Shown here one piece after another: positions 1 to 8,653 of a stretch of DNA of 16,785 nucleotides. This DNA is from Saprospiraceae bacterium (GTDB taxonomy: Bacteria; Bacteroidota; Bacteroidia; Chitinophagales; Saprospiraceae). Below the pieces are notes generated by a model, which saw only the letters and a list, made by a program, of their open reading frames with translations, was not told where the DNA came from and searched no databases. The position numbers and the translations under genes are program-made. The number at the start of each line of letters is the position of its first letter. The first letter of the stretch is position 1. The stretch is taken from assembly GCA_027031145.1 (NCBI GenBank), contig JALVEG010000064.1:1-16785 (forward strand), in the 5' to 3' direction.

Positions 1-1205
1 TCATAATATTTTAATAAATCATAAAATTCCTTGTCTTTATAATTTCCGGATATTTTAACACATTGAGTTTTTCCTTCACAATCTTTAAATGGTTTGATCA
101 ACAGATCTGTGTTCGTGTTGCCGTTTATTACCAATGAACTGAATTTTCCGATATCTTCGTTTTCATTAAAACGGTAACTATGTTGCAATTCTATGATCTT
201 TCCGGTTAAAATATTATCTTTTGCAGGGATATGCTCTGAATTTAATTTTTTATTATTTATGAAATTATTGAAAAAATCAATATCTGAAGAACTTAATAAA
301 TTGGTTTTATTTGGAGTATTGCACAGGTCTCCGAAAATAGAACCCGCCTCAACCGATGCCAGTTGATTTTTATCGCCTAACAGGATCAATTTTGCATCAT
401 CTTTAACAGCACCTAACAATTTTGCCATCATAGTTGCATCTATCATCGAAGATTCATCGACAATAATCACATCATGTTTTAGTCTGTTATTTTCATTATA
501 ACTAAAATGTGTCCCCTGATAATTTCCCCCCAACAATCTGTGAATAGTGCTTGCTGATATTTTATTTAACTTATCTTTTATCTCTTCAGGAATGTTTTTA
601 TCCGTTTCTCCCGCATTAAGAAGAGATTCATTCATTCTGGCAGCAGCTTTTCCGGTAGGTGCTGTAATGGCTACAGACAATTCTGGATCCAATTTATATA
701 AAATAGCAAGAAATTTTGCAATTGTTGTGGTTTTACCCGTACCGGGACCGCCTGTTATTATCATAAAATTGTTGATAATCGCGCCGAGAGAAGCAATCAA
801 TTGCCAGGGAATTTTTTGGTTTTCGATATTATCTTTAAAGATATTTAAAACATGATCTTTTATATTGAGAAGCTTGTTTTGATATTCTTTCTTTTTATTA
901 TTAACCGAGAGTTTTTTTATTTTTTCCAAAATTTTGCTCTCATAGTAAAAATATCTTTGCAAATAAAATTTATCATTAAACAAAACAAACGGCTGAATAT
1001 TATTTCCAGGATCAGAAGTTACAAGATGAGAATTTTTCAATTTTTCAAAATCGATCTTTTCTTCATCATTCAGATTTGCAATATCCAGACAGATATGTCC
1101 TTCTTCAAGTTTTTTTGAAACAAGATAAGCAGCTTTTTTCAATGCAGAATCATCAAAATAATCTGCGAAGATCTCATGGATACTATGTTGAGAACCGGAT
1201 TTCAT
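1..1205 (-). CDS. recD: RecD-like helicase, exodeoxyribonuclease V alpha subunit (partial)
   Basis: This is the first 401 codons of a superfamily 1 DNA helicase; the 3' end lies beyond the left edge. I translated it by hand from ATG at 1205-1203. Visible helicase motifs, in order, are Walker A GGPGTGKTTT (residues 152-161), a TAPTGKAAAR motif (181-190), the Walker B-type VDESSM (249-254), motif III LGDKNQLASVEAGSIFGDL (276-294) and LQHSYRF (340-346). This order and spacing are typical of RecD, the 5'-3' motor of RecBCD, which processes double-strand breaks in the cytoplasm. The N-terminal 130 residues are poorly conserved, as in that family. The start lies 3 bases after the stop of the purF-like gene, so translation is probably coupled and no separate promoter is seen. 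recB and recC are not in the window. A RecD2-type helicase acting without RecBC cannot be excluded, although the short N-terminal region argues against it. Confidence 0.9.
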   Translation of the reverse strand, partial: MKSGSQHSIHEIFADYFDDSALKKAAYLVSKKLEEGHICLDIANLNDEEKIDFEKLKNSHLVTSDPGNNIQPFVLFNDKFYLQRYFYYESKILEKIKKLSVNNKKKEYQNKLLNIKDHVLNIFKDNIENQKIPWQLIASLGAIINNFMIITGGPGTGKTTTIAKFLAILYKLDPELSVAITAPTGKAAARMNESLLNAGETDKNIPEEIKDKLNKISASTIHRLLGGNYQGTHFSYNENNRLKHDVIIVDESSMIDATMMAKLLGAVKDDAKLILLGDKNQLASVEAGSIFGDLCNTPNKTNLLSSSDIDFFNNFINNKKLNSEHIPAKDNILTGKIIELQHSYRFNENEDIGKFSSLVINGNTNTDLLIKPFKDCEGKTQCVKISGNYKDKEFYDLLKYY

Positions 1206-1208
1206 ATA

Positions 1209-3104
1209 TCAATATGATCTGTCTTCATTTCCTTCCATAAAATTTATAAATGCTTTATTGACAACTTTATTACCACCGGGAGTCGGATAATCTCCGGAGA
1301 AATACCAGTCACCGGTATGATTTGGAATAGCTTTATGCAAATTCTCCACTGTCTGATAAATCACTTCTATTTGGGGTTTAATACCTTCGGGGGTAACCAA
1401 TTCAGCTATTTTTTTCGATATTTCATCGTAAGTGAAATTACTGTAAAGAAACTTAACTTCATTTCTGATCTCAGAAGATTTTTTCTTTTCCTGTGCTTTG
1501 CACCTGGAATATGTTTGATGCAAAAGATATTCCTGACCTGTTTCTTTTAGTAGTGCCACTAACGCTTTGAATGCTATAAACTCATTCATTCTCGACATAT
1601 CAATACCATAGCAATCGGGATACCTGATCTGTGGTGCAGATGATAAAACAATGATCTTTTTAGGATTTAATCTGGAGACTATCGAAATAATACTGTCTTT
1701 CAGGGTTGTTCCCCTAACTATACTATCGTCTATAAGAACTACGGTATCAACATTATCTTTTATGATACCGTAAGTTATATCATATACATGGGAAACGAGT
1801 TCGTTACGGGAATTATCCTGCAGTATAAATGTTCGCAATTTAGCATCTTTTACTACCAGAATATCAATTTTAACATTTTGAGCCAATATTTTATCCAGTT
1901 TTTCAGGGGTTATATTTTTTCCCAGGTTCAATATTTGTTCTTTTTTTATTTTGTTCAGGTTTTGCCTGATACCTTTGATCAAACCGTTAAATGCAACATT
2001 GGCAGTATTGGGGATAAATGAAAATACCGTGTTTTCGAGATCATTGTTGATCGCTTTCAGTACCATATTCGCCATAGTATGTCCCAGCATTTTCCTTTCA
2101 ATATAAATATCCCTATCCGTTCCCCTTGAAAAATATATTCTTTCAAAAGAACAGGCTTTATTTTCTCTTTGTTCGATAAATGGTACTACTTCGGTTTTAC
2201 CATTATTTTTCACAATAAGCACTTTGCCCCTTTCCAATTCCCTGACATCTTCATATTTAATATCAAATGTTGTCTGAATAGCCGGTCTTTCCGATGCAGC
2301 AACTACTATTTCGTCATTTTCGTAGTAATATGCAGGTCTGATACCATTTGGATCCCTTAAAACAAATGCATCACCATTTCCTATTATTCCTTCCATTACA
2401 TAACCGCCGTCAAAACTTTTGCTTGCTTTCGTCAGTATCTTTTGGAGGTCAAGATTTTGACTTATCAGATTTGTGAGTTCTACATTGTCATCAATGCCTT
2501 CCTTTTTCAGTCTGTCAAATTCAAATTGAACTTCCCTGTCGAGAAAATGTCCTATTTTTTCCAAAACGGTGATGGTATCCGATTTTCTAAACGGATGTTG
2601 ACCATACGAAACAAGTTCATCAAATAGCTCATCTACATTGGTAAGATTAAAGTTCCCTGCCAGGATCAAAGTTCTCGTTTTCCAATTACTTCTTCTGATA
2701 ACGGGGTGAACATTTTTCATACTATTGCTCCCATGTGTTCCATATCTAAGATGTCCCATAAGAACCTCTCCCGCAAAAGGAATATTCGATTTCAACAACT
2801 TTGGATTATTGATCTTTTTCTTGCTCAGACTGCCGAAATTGCTGTAAATAGTATCAAATAATTCTTTCAGATTATCTTGTTTGTTAGTTCTCTGGCGATG
2901 AATATAAGTTTTGCCCGGAAGCATATTCAGTTTCACGCTAACAACTCCCGCTCCATCCTGACCTCTGTTTCTTTGTTTTTGCATCAACAATTGCAATTTC
3001 AGCAAGCCATATAATGCTGTACCGTATTTCTTATGATAATAATCCAATGGTTTTTTAAGCCTGATAAAGGCAATACCACATTCATGTTTAATCAATTCGC
3101 TCAT
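1209..3104 (-). CDS. PurF-type class II amidotransferase / phosphoribosyltransferase, long Bacteroidota form
   Basis: The 631-residue protein has the two-domain plan of amidophosphoribosyltransferase, which makes 5-phosphoribosylamine from PRPP and glutamine in purine synthesis. An N-terminal Ntn-type glutaminase follows a short propeptide, with Cys9 in HECGIA as the expected nucleophile after cleavage. GHLRYGTHG (117-125), AGNFNLTN (149-156) and LRDPNGIRPAYY (249-260) match conserved glutaminase segments. CSFERIYFSRGTDRD (318-332) and the PRPP loop VVLIDDSIVRGTT (455-467) belong to the phosphoribosyltransferase domain. Canonical PurF is about 470-505 residues. The excess here lies in an insertion near 60-110 and a C-terminal tail after 540, a layout I recognise from a second PurF homologue in Bacteroidales. 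Its exact substrate is therefore less certain than the fold, and I give no gene symbol. The start codon overlaps the lgt-like stop (ATGA, 3104-3101), and recD follows after 3 bases. Confidence 0.85.
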   Translation of the reverse strand: MSELIKHECGIAFIRLKKPLDYYHKKYGTALYGLLKLQLLMQKQRNRGQDGAGVVSVKLNMLPGKTYIHRQRTNKQDNLKELFDTIYSNFGSLSKKKINNPKLLKSNIPFAGEVLMGHLRYGTHGSNSMKNVHPVIRRSNWKTRTLILAGNFNLTNVDELFDELVSYGQHPFRKSDTITVLEKIGHFLDREVQFEFDRLKKEGIDDNVELTNLISQNLDLQKILTKASKSFDGGYVMEGIIGNGDAFVLRDPNGIRPAYYYENDEIVVAASERPAIQTTFDIKYEDVRELERGKVLIVKNNGKTEVVPFIEQRENKACSFERIYFSRGTDRDIYIERKMLGHTMANMVLKAINNDLENTVFSFIPNTANVAFNGLIKGIRQNLNKIKKEQILNLGKNITPEKLDKILAQNVKIDILVVKDAKLRTFILQDNSRNELVSHVYDITYGIIKDNVDTVVLIDDSIVRGTTLKDSIISIVSRLNPKKIIVLSSAPQIRYPDCYGIDMSRMNEFIAFKALVALLKETGQEYLLHQTYSRCKAQEKKKSSEIRNEVKFLYSNFTYDEISKKIAELVTPEGIKPQIEVIYQTVENLHKAIPNHTGDWYFSGDYPTPGGNKVVNKAFINFMEGNEDRSY

Positions 3105-4267
3105 TTGCTCAATGAATTCTTATTTTTGTAATATAAATATGCTATTCCTGCTATTCCTACAAGGAAAAATCCTATGGAAATGTATTGTGCCTGTGACCAG
3201 TTGAAGCCAAAATAATTGTATCGGGGATTTACACGGATAGCTTCCACTAAAAATCTTTCGATCCCTTGTAAAACAAGATAAATAAAGAATAGCATTCCGG
3301 CAATTTTTATTTTTTTTCTTATCGACCAAAGGAAGAAGAAAATTATCAATGAAACAATAGTCTCATAAAGGGGTGTGGGAAATACTCCGGGAACCAATTG
3401 TCTGCAATATTCTGCCTGACAGCCTTCGATCAATACCCCTTGTTGAGCAACATTGTGAGGATAATTGAATGACCATAACCAATCAGGTAAAATAAACCAT
3501 GATGGTTTCGGTAAATTGTTGACAATTCCCCAATCACCATCCCCGGAAAACTGACATCCAAGGCGTCCGACAGCATAACCCATAATTATGGCCAAAGCGG
3601 CCATATCCATCATTTGTATTGGTGGAATGCCTTTTTTCTTAACATAAAAATATACCACTATAAAAGCCAATATCAATCCGCCGTAAATAGTAAGTCCGCT
3701 ACCTGACAGCAACTGTTCCAGCGGATTATCCCAAAAAGTATCAAGATTTTCAAGTATGGAAAACAATCTTGCGCCTACCAATCCCGACAGGGCGGCAATA
3801 ATAGTAATATCACCGGTTCTTTGATAAGGATGAATAATCTTTTCCGTTTCTTTCAAAGAAGATTCTTTCTGCTTTTTCAGATCCCAATAAGTATATGCAA
3901 GATAGAGAAGTCCGATAATTATCCCTCCTGGCCAATTTCCTTGTTTAGAAAACAAAGTTCCGGCAGGATCGTGTTTAAATACTTCAAAATCGGAGAGAAT
4001 AAAAAAGAATTTGAACCCGATTATAAAACCGATAACAAAATTAATTACCAGAGAAACCAGGTTATTACTGTCTTTTTTCTTTTCTTTTATCACTGTTGGT
4101 TTAAGGATACCTTCCTTTTCTTTTCGCATCAATTCAAGTTTCAAAACATAGGCACTTGCCAGAAAAGCTAAAGCGAGAAGTAAACCGAAAGTTTTAAAAA
4201 CAGAAGTCCAATTATCGTAAGGAGTTCCAAACAGGTCGTGAAATAAATATGATAAGTCAGGATACAT
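3101..4267 (-). CDS. lgt: Divergent prolipoprotein diacylglyceryl transferase (Lgt family)
   Basis: This 388-residue polytopic inner-membrane protein matches the Lgt family, which transfers diacylglycerol from phosphatidylglycerol to the lipobox cysteine of prolipoproteins. Hydrophobic segments lie near 25-43, 70-92, 112-126, 153-170, 191-209, 218-233, 300-314, 323-336 and 361-380. The signature loop is GRLGCQFSGDGDWG (234-247), followed by FPTPLYE (296-302) and ERFLVEAIR (337-345). R235, G247, R338 and E342 line up with E. coli R143, G154, R239 and E243. Several usually invariant residues differ: Phe27 for Tyr26, Tyr195 in IYGG for His103, and Cys238 for Asn146. It is about 100 residues longer than E. 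coli Lgt because of charged insertions at 44-68 and 129-150. I recall the GCQ-SGDGDWG form from other Bacteroidota, so it looks like a lineage-specific subfamily. It leads the operon with the purF-like gene and recD. Confidence 0.8.
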   Translation of the reverse strand: MYPDLSYLFHDLFGTPYDNWTSVFKTFGLLLALAFLASAYVLKLELMRKEKEGILKPTVIKEKKKDSNNLVSLVINFVIGFIIGFKFFFILSDFEVFKHDPAGTLFSKQGNWPGGIIIGLLYLAYTYWDLKKQKESSLKETEKIIHPYQRTGDITIIAALSGLVGARLFSILENLDTFWDNPLEQLLSGSGLTIYGGLILAFIVVYFYVKKKGIPPIQMMDMAALAIIMGYAVGRLGCQFSGDGDWGIVNNLPKPSWFILPDWLWSFNYPHNVAQQGVLIEGCQAEYCRQLVPGVFPTPLYETIVSLIIFFFLWSIRKKIKIAGMLFFIYLVLQGIERFLVEAIRVNPRYNYFGFNWSQAQYISIGFFLVGIAGIAYLYYKNKNSLSK

Positions 4268-4270
4268 TTG

Positions 4271-4309
4271 AGCAATTTGATTAATTAAATTACAAATGTA
4301 AGCAATTTG
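4271..4309. repeat. 9-bp direct repeat flanking the lgt-like promoter
   Basis: AGCAATTTG occurs at 4271-4279 and again at 4301-4309, exactly 30 bases apart, close to three helical turns. The two copies bracket the -7 element. The arrangement would suit a dimeric regulator, but AT-rich sequence produces such repeats by chance. Confidence 0.4.
4293..4300 (-). promoter_or_regulatory. Putative -7 promoter element for the lgt-like operon
   Basis: Read on the minus strand this is TACATTTG, an exact match to the Bacteroidota -7 consensus TAnnTTTG. It lies 25 bases upstream of the lgt-like ATG, predicting a leader of roughly 20 bases. No good TTTG -33 box is present 19-21 bases further upstream, where the sequence is only T/A-rich. 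Confidence 0.5.
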
Positions 4310-4352
4310 TTTAAATTAAAATTGTTTTTATTACTTGCAGTTAAACAATATC

Positions 4353-6707
4353 CTAAAATAAAACCTTATAAATCACAACAGGTACCAATCCCGTCTGATA
4401 TTCCGTATTTATTCTTTTTAACTGAACATCGTATCTCTCCTGGAAAAGATTTTTTCTGTCGGTCAGATTTTGAATGTCAATAGCCCATTCCTGTGTGACT
4501 TTTTTGCCGTTTAGCTTGAAACCGATGCGAAAATCCATACGAAAATAATCGGGATACCTGTTTTCATAAGCATGTTCATAAAAATACACCTCTTTGTTTT
4601 GTTTGATACTTTCTTCAAGATTAATAGGAATATATCTTTTTCCTCCGGCATAGGTTGTTTTAATATTGACATTAAGTATTTTTTTCTTTTTTGCATCAAG
4701 ATAAAATTCAGCTCCACCGAGAAGGTTTAAGATAAAATTTCCGTTATAGGCAGTATTTCTTTCTATTCCGTCATATCCCTTGTATTTTGATTCAAATAGC
4801 GTACCTGTAAAAAGGAAATAATAATTGTCACTGAAAAATTTTTCCAAAGTCAATTCCAATCCGTAATTTGTTCCTGTTCCCTTGTTTTCCAAACTATCGA
4901 CGAGATTGAAATAAAATGCCGAGCCCTCATTTATCATCGAAAATCCCGGATATTTTTCCGATACGGGTATATCGTACAAATGCTGATAATAAGATTCCAA
5001 TCGCAATCTCATATTTTTTGTAAAATTGTAATCATAGCGTACAACCAAATGCGCTGCTTTTGACAATCCCATATCCAAATTTGTGCGCTCATCACTATTT
5101 TTTGTAGGGTCTGTAAAAAAGTAAAATACACCCGGTTGGGTTTGGCTGTGCAATCCCGCTCCTAAACTCAATATTTGATTGTTGGTAAAATTCCATTTAA
5201 AACCCAACCGGGGTTCTATATTTGATGAACCGTTCAAAGAAAAATATAAAGCATGGAGCCCCGTTACCATTGAAAACCGCTCTGTAAACCGGTGTTGCCA
5301 TTGCATATATCCTTTGTACAAATAAGCATCACCATCGTAATCCGAAGTTGTTCTATAAGAATTGTCCGCCAATTTAAAACTGTCATTATAATCATAATAA
5401 TTGTAAGTAACCGAAAATCCAGATTTAATCACGTTTGCAGCGTTTATTTTGGCATTAACAGTATATGAAATGTTGTATTTATTTTCTTTTGAATCTTTAT
5501 TGTAATACAATATCTTTTCTGTTTCGGCAAGTGTATCTATTCTTACCTGTTCGCCATTTAAGGAAGCTACCAATCCAAGTTTGCCGCTAACATTATTATT
5601 GAAAAAATATTTATGAGTAAATCCTAAAATACCCAATTTTGATCCATATTTAGTATCCAATCCCAATGGGACAAAACTTTGATCGGTACTATCCCTGTCT
5701 TCATCCAAAAATTGAATATAACTATTACCACCGATACCGAATATGGTAAACCTGCCGTATTTTTCACCGGCGGGAATATCGATTTTAAAAGATGCATCTT
5801 TGTAATGAGGTATTGCAGCCAAACCGAGATCATAGCCTATTCTGTCAAAAAATTCCAGTGTGGAATATCTTACTGCTCCGAGATACGAACCTTTGCCCGG
5901 CAAAGGACCTTCAGCGCCCAATTCAAACCCGTTGAAACCTATTTGTCCAAGAAATTCGTGTTTGCTCCTATTGCCGTTGCGCATATTGAGATCAAAAACT
6001 CCTGCAAGAACATTTCCATATTCCGGCGGGAAAGCACCGGTCATAAAATCAGAATTTGCCAATAGATTATTGTTCAATATGCTAATGGCTCCACCAGTTG
6101 TTCCGAGTGAACCAAAATGATTGGGATTGGGGATATCCACTCCTTCAAGTCTCCACAAAACACCCAAAGGAGAATTCCCTCTGATTATTATATCATTTCG
6201 CGTATCTCCCACAGAACTAACACCGGCATAGTTCATAACCATACGGGCAGGATCACCGAGCGAACCCGCATACCTGTTGGTTTCTTCCACTGTAAAAGCC
6301 CTTGCGCTAACGGTTGCCATTTTATTCAAAGATTCCCTTTTGTCGTCTTCGGCTTTTATCACTACTTCCTGCAATTGAACCAGCCGTTCTTCCAATTCAA
6401 ATTTGACAAATAATTCCTTTCCCGAATTCAATATCAGATTTGAAACAATTGCATCTTTATATCCAAGATATGATGCTTTCAGTGAAATACGTCCTATTGC
6501 TACATTTTCAATAGTAAAATAACCGTCTGCATCGGTAATTGCTCCCTTAAGTGGATCGGAATTCAAGACTATAACAGATGCTCCAATAAGAGGATATCCG
6601 GATTGTTTATCCAGCACCAAACCCCTTATATTTTGGGTATAATTTTGTTGGGAAATAGCAAAAGTGTAGAAAAACATTAATATCAATAAACCAAGGGTCT
6701 TTTTCAT
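4353..6707 (-). CDS. TonB-dependent outer-membrane receptor with carboxypeptidase-regulatory-like domain
   Basis: The protein (784 residues from ATG at 6707-6705) is an outer-membrane receptor energised by TonB. A signal peptide (MKKTLGLLILMFFYTFAISQ) is followed by a CarboxypepD_reg-like beta-sandwich at about 25-105, with GLVLDKQSGYPLIGASV and ITDADGYFTIENV. The plug domain follows at about 120-240, with DIIIRGNSPLGVLWRLEGVD and FPPEYGNVLAGVFDL. The rest is a beta-barrel rich in aromatic and alternating residues, ending in Phe as expected of barrel proteins. An in-frame TTG three codons upstream (6716) would also be open, but the ATG gives the normal signal peptide. No SusD-like partner lies next to it, so it is not a standard SusC/SusD pair and its ligand is unknown. 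The MFS gene upstream on the same strand could be functionally linked. No TAnnTTTG element was found directly upstream. Confidence 0.92.
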   Translation of the reverse strand: MKKTLGLLILMFFYTFAISQQNYTQNIRGLVLDKQSGYPLIGASVIVLNSDPLKGAITDADGYFTIENVAIGRISLKASYLGYKDAIVSNLILNSGKELFVKFELEERLVQLQEVVIKAEDDKRESLNKMATVSARAFTVEETNRYAGSLGDPARMVMNYAGVSSVGDTRNDIIIRGNSPLGVLWRLEGVDIPNPNHFGSLGTTGGAISILNNNLLANSDFMTGAFPPEYGNVLAGVFDLNMRNGNRSKHEFLGQIGFNGFELGAEGPLPGKGSYLGAVRYSTLEFFDRIGYDLGLAAIPHYKDASFKIDIPAGEKYGRFTIFGIGGNSYIQFLDEDRDSTDQSFVPLGLDTKYGSKLGILGFTHKYFFNNNVSGKLGLVASLNGEQVRIDTLAETEKILYYNKDSKENKYNISYTVNAKINAANVIKSGFSVTYNYYDYNDSFKLADNSYRTTSDYDGDAYLYKGYMQWQHRFTERFSMVTGLHALYFSLNGSSNIEPRLGFKWNFTNNQILSLGAGLHSQTQPGVFYFFTDPTKNSDERTNLDMGLSKAAHLVVRYDYNFTKNMRLRLESYYQHLYDIPVSEKYPGFSMINEGSAFYFNLVDSLENKGTGTNYGLELTLEKFFSDNYYFLFTGTLFESKYKGYDGIERNTAYNGNFILNLLGGAEFYLDAKKKKILNVNIKTTYAGGKRYIPINLEESIKQNKEVYFYEHAYENRYPDYFRMDFRIGFKLNGKKVTQEWAIDIQNLTDRKNLFQERYDVQLKRINTEYQTGLVPVVIYKVLF

Positions 6708-6740
6708 TTTTTTCAATGTTTTAAATGAGTAAAAGAGTAC

Positions 6741-6818
6741 ATTTCATTTTTTCGTTTTTCCTACTCTCTGCCTCTGCCTCCTAAAGGAGAATCAACCCGC
6801 AATGCGAAAAAATGAAAT
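6741..6818 (+). mobile_element. MITE-like small element, copy 1 (78 bp)
   Basis: The element has perfect 14-bp terminal inverted repeats: ATTTCATTTTTTCG at 6741-6754 and CGAAAAAATGAAAT at 6805-6818. Pairing continues outward as GTA/TAC after one mismatch. Internal segments CGTTTTTCC and AACCCGCAATGCG recur, in the opposite orientation, in the element at 14928-15029. It contains no reading frame and lies between the MFS gene and the TonB-dependent receptor, within the receptor's upstream region. A small CTCC-TAAA-GGAG hairpin sits in the middle. Two copies with matching ends but different middles suggest a non-autonomous repeat family rather than a chance palindrome. Confidence 0.65.
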
Positions 6819-6900
6819 ATACCTGAGTAGTTACTTTTTAGATAAATATGAAATAAAACAGTTTAATTGATTTATATATTTTAACATTTTATTAGCATGA

Positions 6901-8415
6901 TTACTCTTTATCCTTTACGAACATAATCAAAATAGCGGCAAGAAACATTGAAACACCTCCGATTATAAGAGCATAAATAGCTTCACTCTTGAAAAAACTT
7001 TCAAGGAAAAATCCTAAAATGGCCGCTGCTACAATCTGCGGTAGTACTATAAAATAATTGAAGATCCCCATATAAATCCCCATTTTATCATGCGGAAGTG
7101 CATTTGTAAGAATAGCATAAGGAATAGAAAGAATACTCGCCCAGGCAACCCCAACTCCCAACATGGAAATAATAAGCATATATTGATCATGGATGAAATA
7201 TATGGAAAATAATCCTAATCCGCCAAGTAATAGAGCTATGGCATGAGTTGTTTTTCTGTTTGTCAGTTTGGACATCGGAGTAAGCAGCCAAGCAACGATA
7301 GCGGCAAAACCATTGTAAACCGCAAATAATATCGAAACCCAGTCAGCTCCATCATTGTATGCCTGTGATGTGGTATCCGTGGCATGGAAAACATATTCTG
7401 TGACGGCAGGTGTAGTATAAATCCACATGGCAAATAATGCAAACCATGAAAAAAACTGTACAAATGCCAATTGCAACATTGTCTTTGGCATATCAAACAT
7501 ATCGTTCATTATCTCTACGAGAGCATTTTTATTCGATTTGTTCATTTGCAATAATCCTGAAATTATCATCAGTATTCCCAGCACGATCAAACCAAAAGAC
7601 AGAACATACAGATCCTTATGCAATTTTGCAGTATAAAACCAATAAGTTAAAATAGCACCTGCTATAAACCATAATACTCCGTTAATAAGTTGTTTTTTGC
7701 CTTTTTTAGCAAAATAGGCCGGAGTTTTACCGGTAATATTTTCAGTATGTTCTAGATTATTTTCCTGTTCTTCTTCAAATGCCGCCAGTTCTTCAGGAGA
7801 ATATTCTTTTGTTGAAAATACTGTCCACATTACAGCAGCAAAATATACAAATCCCCCTATATAAAAGGACCATTTCACAGAGTCGGGAATAATTCCCTCG
7901 GGTGCAGTATTGTCAATACCAAGCCAATTGGTCATTATCCAAGGCAGCATACTGGCAATCACTGCTCCGGTTCCTATAAAGAAACTTTGCATGGCAAAAC
8001 CCTTTGTTCTTTGTTCCGAAGGAAGCATATCGCCGACAAAAGCCCTGAAAGGTTCCATCGAGATATTGATAGATGCATCCATTATCCAAAGCATTCCCGC
8101 AGCAAACCACAAAGCAGGAGAATTAGGCATTACAATCAATGCAATGGATGCCAATATCGCCCCTACGAGAAAATACGGCCTTCTTCTTCCGAGTTTGTTC
8201 CATGTTTTGTCGCTATAATGTCCTATTATCGGTTGTACCAGCAATCCGGTTACAGGAGCGGCGACCCACAAAATAGACAAATTTCCAATGTCGGCACCAA
8301 GGGTTTGAAATATACGGCTCACATTGGCATTTTGAAGTGCGAATCCGAATTGGATCCCGAAAAATCCGAAACTCATATTCCATATTTGCCAGAAACTTAG
8401 ACGTGGTTTTTTCAT
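6901..8415 (-). CDS. MFS transporter, SLC45/GPH-like sugar:cation symporter
   Basis: The 504-residue protein, started at MKKPRLSFWQ, is an inner-membrane major facilitator with about twelve hydrophobic segments. The loop between helices 2 and 3 reads GHYSDKTWNKLGRRRP (65-80), an MFS motif A. Helix 4 and the following loop contain D113, N116 and EPFRAFVGD (121-129), resembling the D-N-P-R-D pattern of the SLC45/plant sucrose transporter group. A charged cytoplasmic loop (EEEQENN region) separates the two six-helix halves. An alpha-glucoside or other sugar taken up with protons is the likeliest substrate, but nothing in the sequence fixes it. The open frame extends 30 codons further up to 8505, but ATG at 8415-8413 gives the usual family N terminus and fits the promoter at 8461-8468. 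The receptor gene downstream on the same strand starts 193 bases after the stop, so co-transcription is possible. Confidence 0.88.
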   Translation of the reverse strand: MKKPRLSFWQIWNMSFGFFGIQFGFALQNANVSRIFQTLGADIGNLSILWVAAPVTGLLVQPIIGHYSDKTWNKLGRRRPYFLVGAILASIALIVMPNSPALWFAAGMLWIMDASINISMEPFRAFVGDMLPSEQRTKGFAMQSFFIGTGAVIASMLPWIMTNWLGIDNTAPEGIIPDSVKWSFYIGGFVYFAAVMWTVFSTKEYSPEELAAFEEEQENNLEHTENITGKTPAYFAKKGKKQLINGVLWFIAGAILTYWFYTAKLHKDLYVLSFGLIVLGILMIISGLLQMNKSNKNALVEIMNDMFDMPKTMLQLAFVQFFSWFALFAMWIYTTPAVTEYVFHATDTTSQAYNDGADWVSILFAVYNGFAAIVAWLLTPMSKLTNRKTTHAIALLLGGLGLFSIYFIHDQYMLIISMLGVGVAWASILSIPYAILTNALPHDKMGIYMGIFNYFIVLPQIVAAAILGFFLESFFKSEAIYALIIGGVSMFLAAILIMFVKDKE

Positions 8416-8460
8416 GATATTTGTTTTGTTATCGGTTAAATGCAATAATATAGATAATAC

Positions 8461-8468
8461 AAATATAA
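8461..8468 (-). promoter_or_regulatory. Putative -7 promoter element for the MFS gene
   Basis: TATATTTG on the minus strand matches TAnnTTTG and lies 45 bases upstream of the chosen MFS start. A transcript starting just downstream would begin inside the longest open frame, after its upstream ATG at 8505, which supports the later start at 8415. The -33 region is only T-rich. Confidence 0.5.
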
Positions 8469-8530
8469 AACTTTTTATGAAAGGAAGGGGATAAAATAGC
8501 AACAAGGTACCCGATTGTGCATTTTATCAG

Positions 8531-8543
8531 TTCAATGATTGAA
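8531..8543. promoter_or_regulatory. Short palindrome in the divergent intergenic region
   Basis: TTCAATGATTGAA is a perfect inverted repeat with 6-bp arms around one central base. It lies between the divergent MFS and thioredoxin-lipoprotein promoters, about 20 bases upstream of the latter's -33 position. It could be an operator, but it is short enough to be chance. Confidence 0.3.
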
Positions 8544-8564
8544 AAAATAAATTATTTTGATATA

Positions 8565-8596
8565 TTGCGGGAGCGTATTCATGAGATTTATCTTTG
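8565..8596 (+). promoter_or_regulatory. Putative promoter of the thioredoxin-lipoprotein operon
   Basis: The -7 element TATCTTTG (8589-8596) matches TAnnTTTG. A TTG at 8565-8567, 21 bases upstream, can serve as a partial -33 box. The predicted leader to the ATG at 8734 is about 130 bases, longer than for the other genes here, and contains the inverted repeat at 8654-8672. Confidence 0.45.
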
Positions 8597-8653
8597 TGAA
8601 CGTTTTTTTATCATAAAAATTTATCTTACATAATACAATAAATCAAGTATTAA

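Noticed and set aside
547..1118. Two plus-strand open frames of 102 and 88 codons
   Set aside because: They lie antisense to recD, whose motifs are read clearly on the minus strand; the plus-strand translations are hydrophobic and Phe-rich, as expected of shadow frames.
5679..6413. Plus-strand open frames of 86-128 codons inside the TonB receptor
   Set aside because: They overlap one another and run antisense to well-conserved plug and barrel sequence, with no recognisable domain.
6708..6716. TTG start for the TonB receptor
   Set aside because: The ATG three codons downstream gives a normal signal peptide and is the commoner start.
7910..8400. Plus-strand open frames of 102 and 137 codons inside the MFS gene
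   Set aside because: Both are antisense to conserved MFS motifs and have no start-site or domain support.
8416..8505. N-terminal extension of the MFS protein to an upstream ATG
   Set aside because: The promoter element at 8461-8468 lies inside it, and the family normally starts at the MKKPRLSF position.
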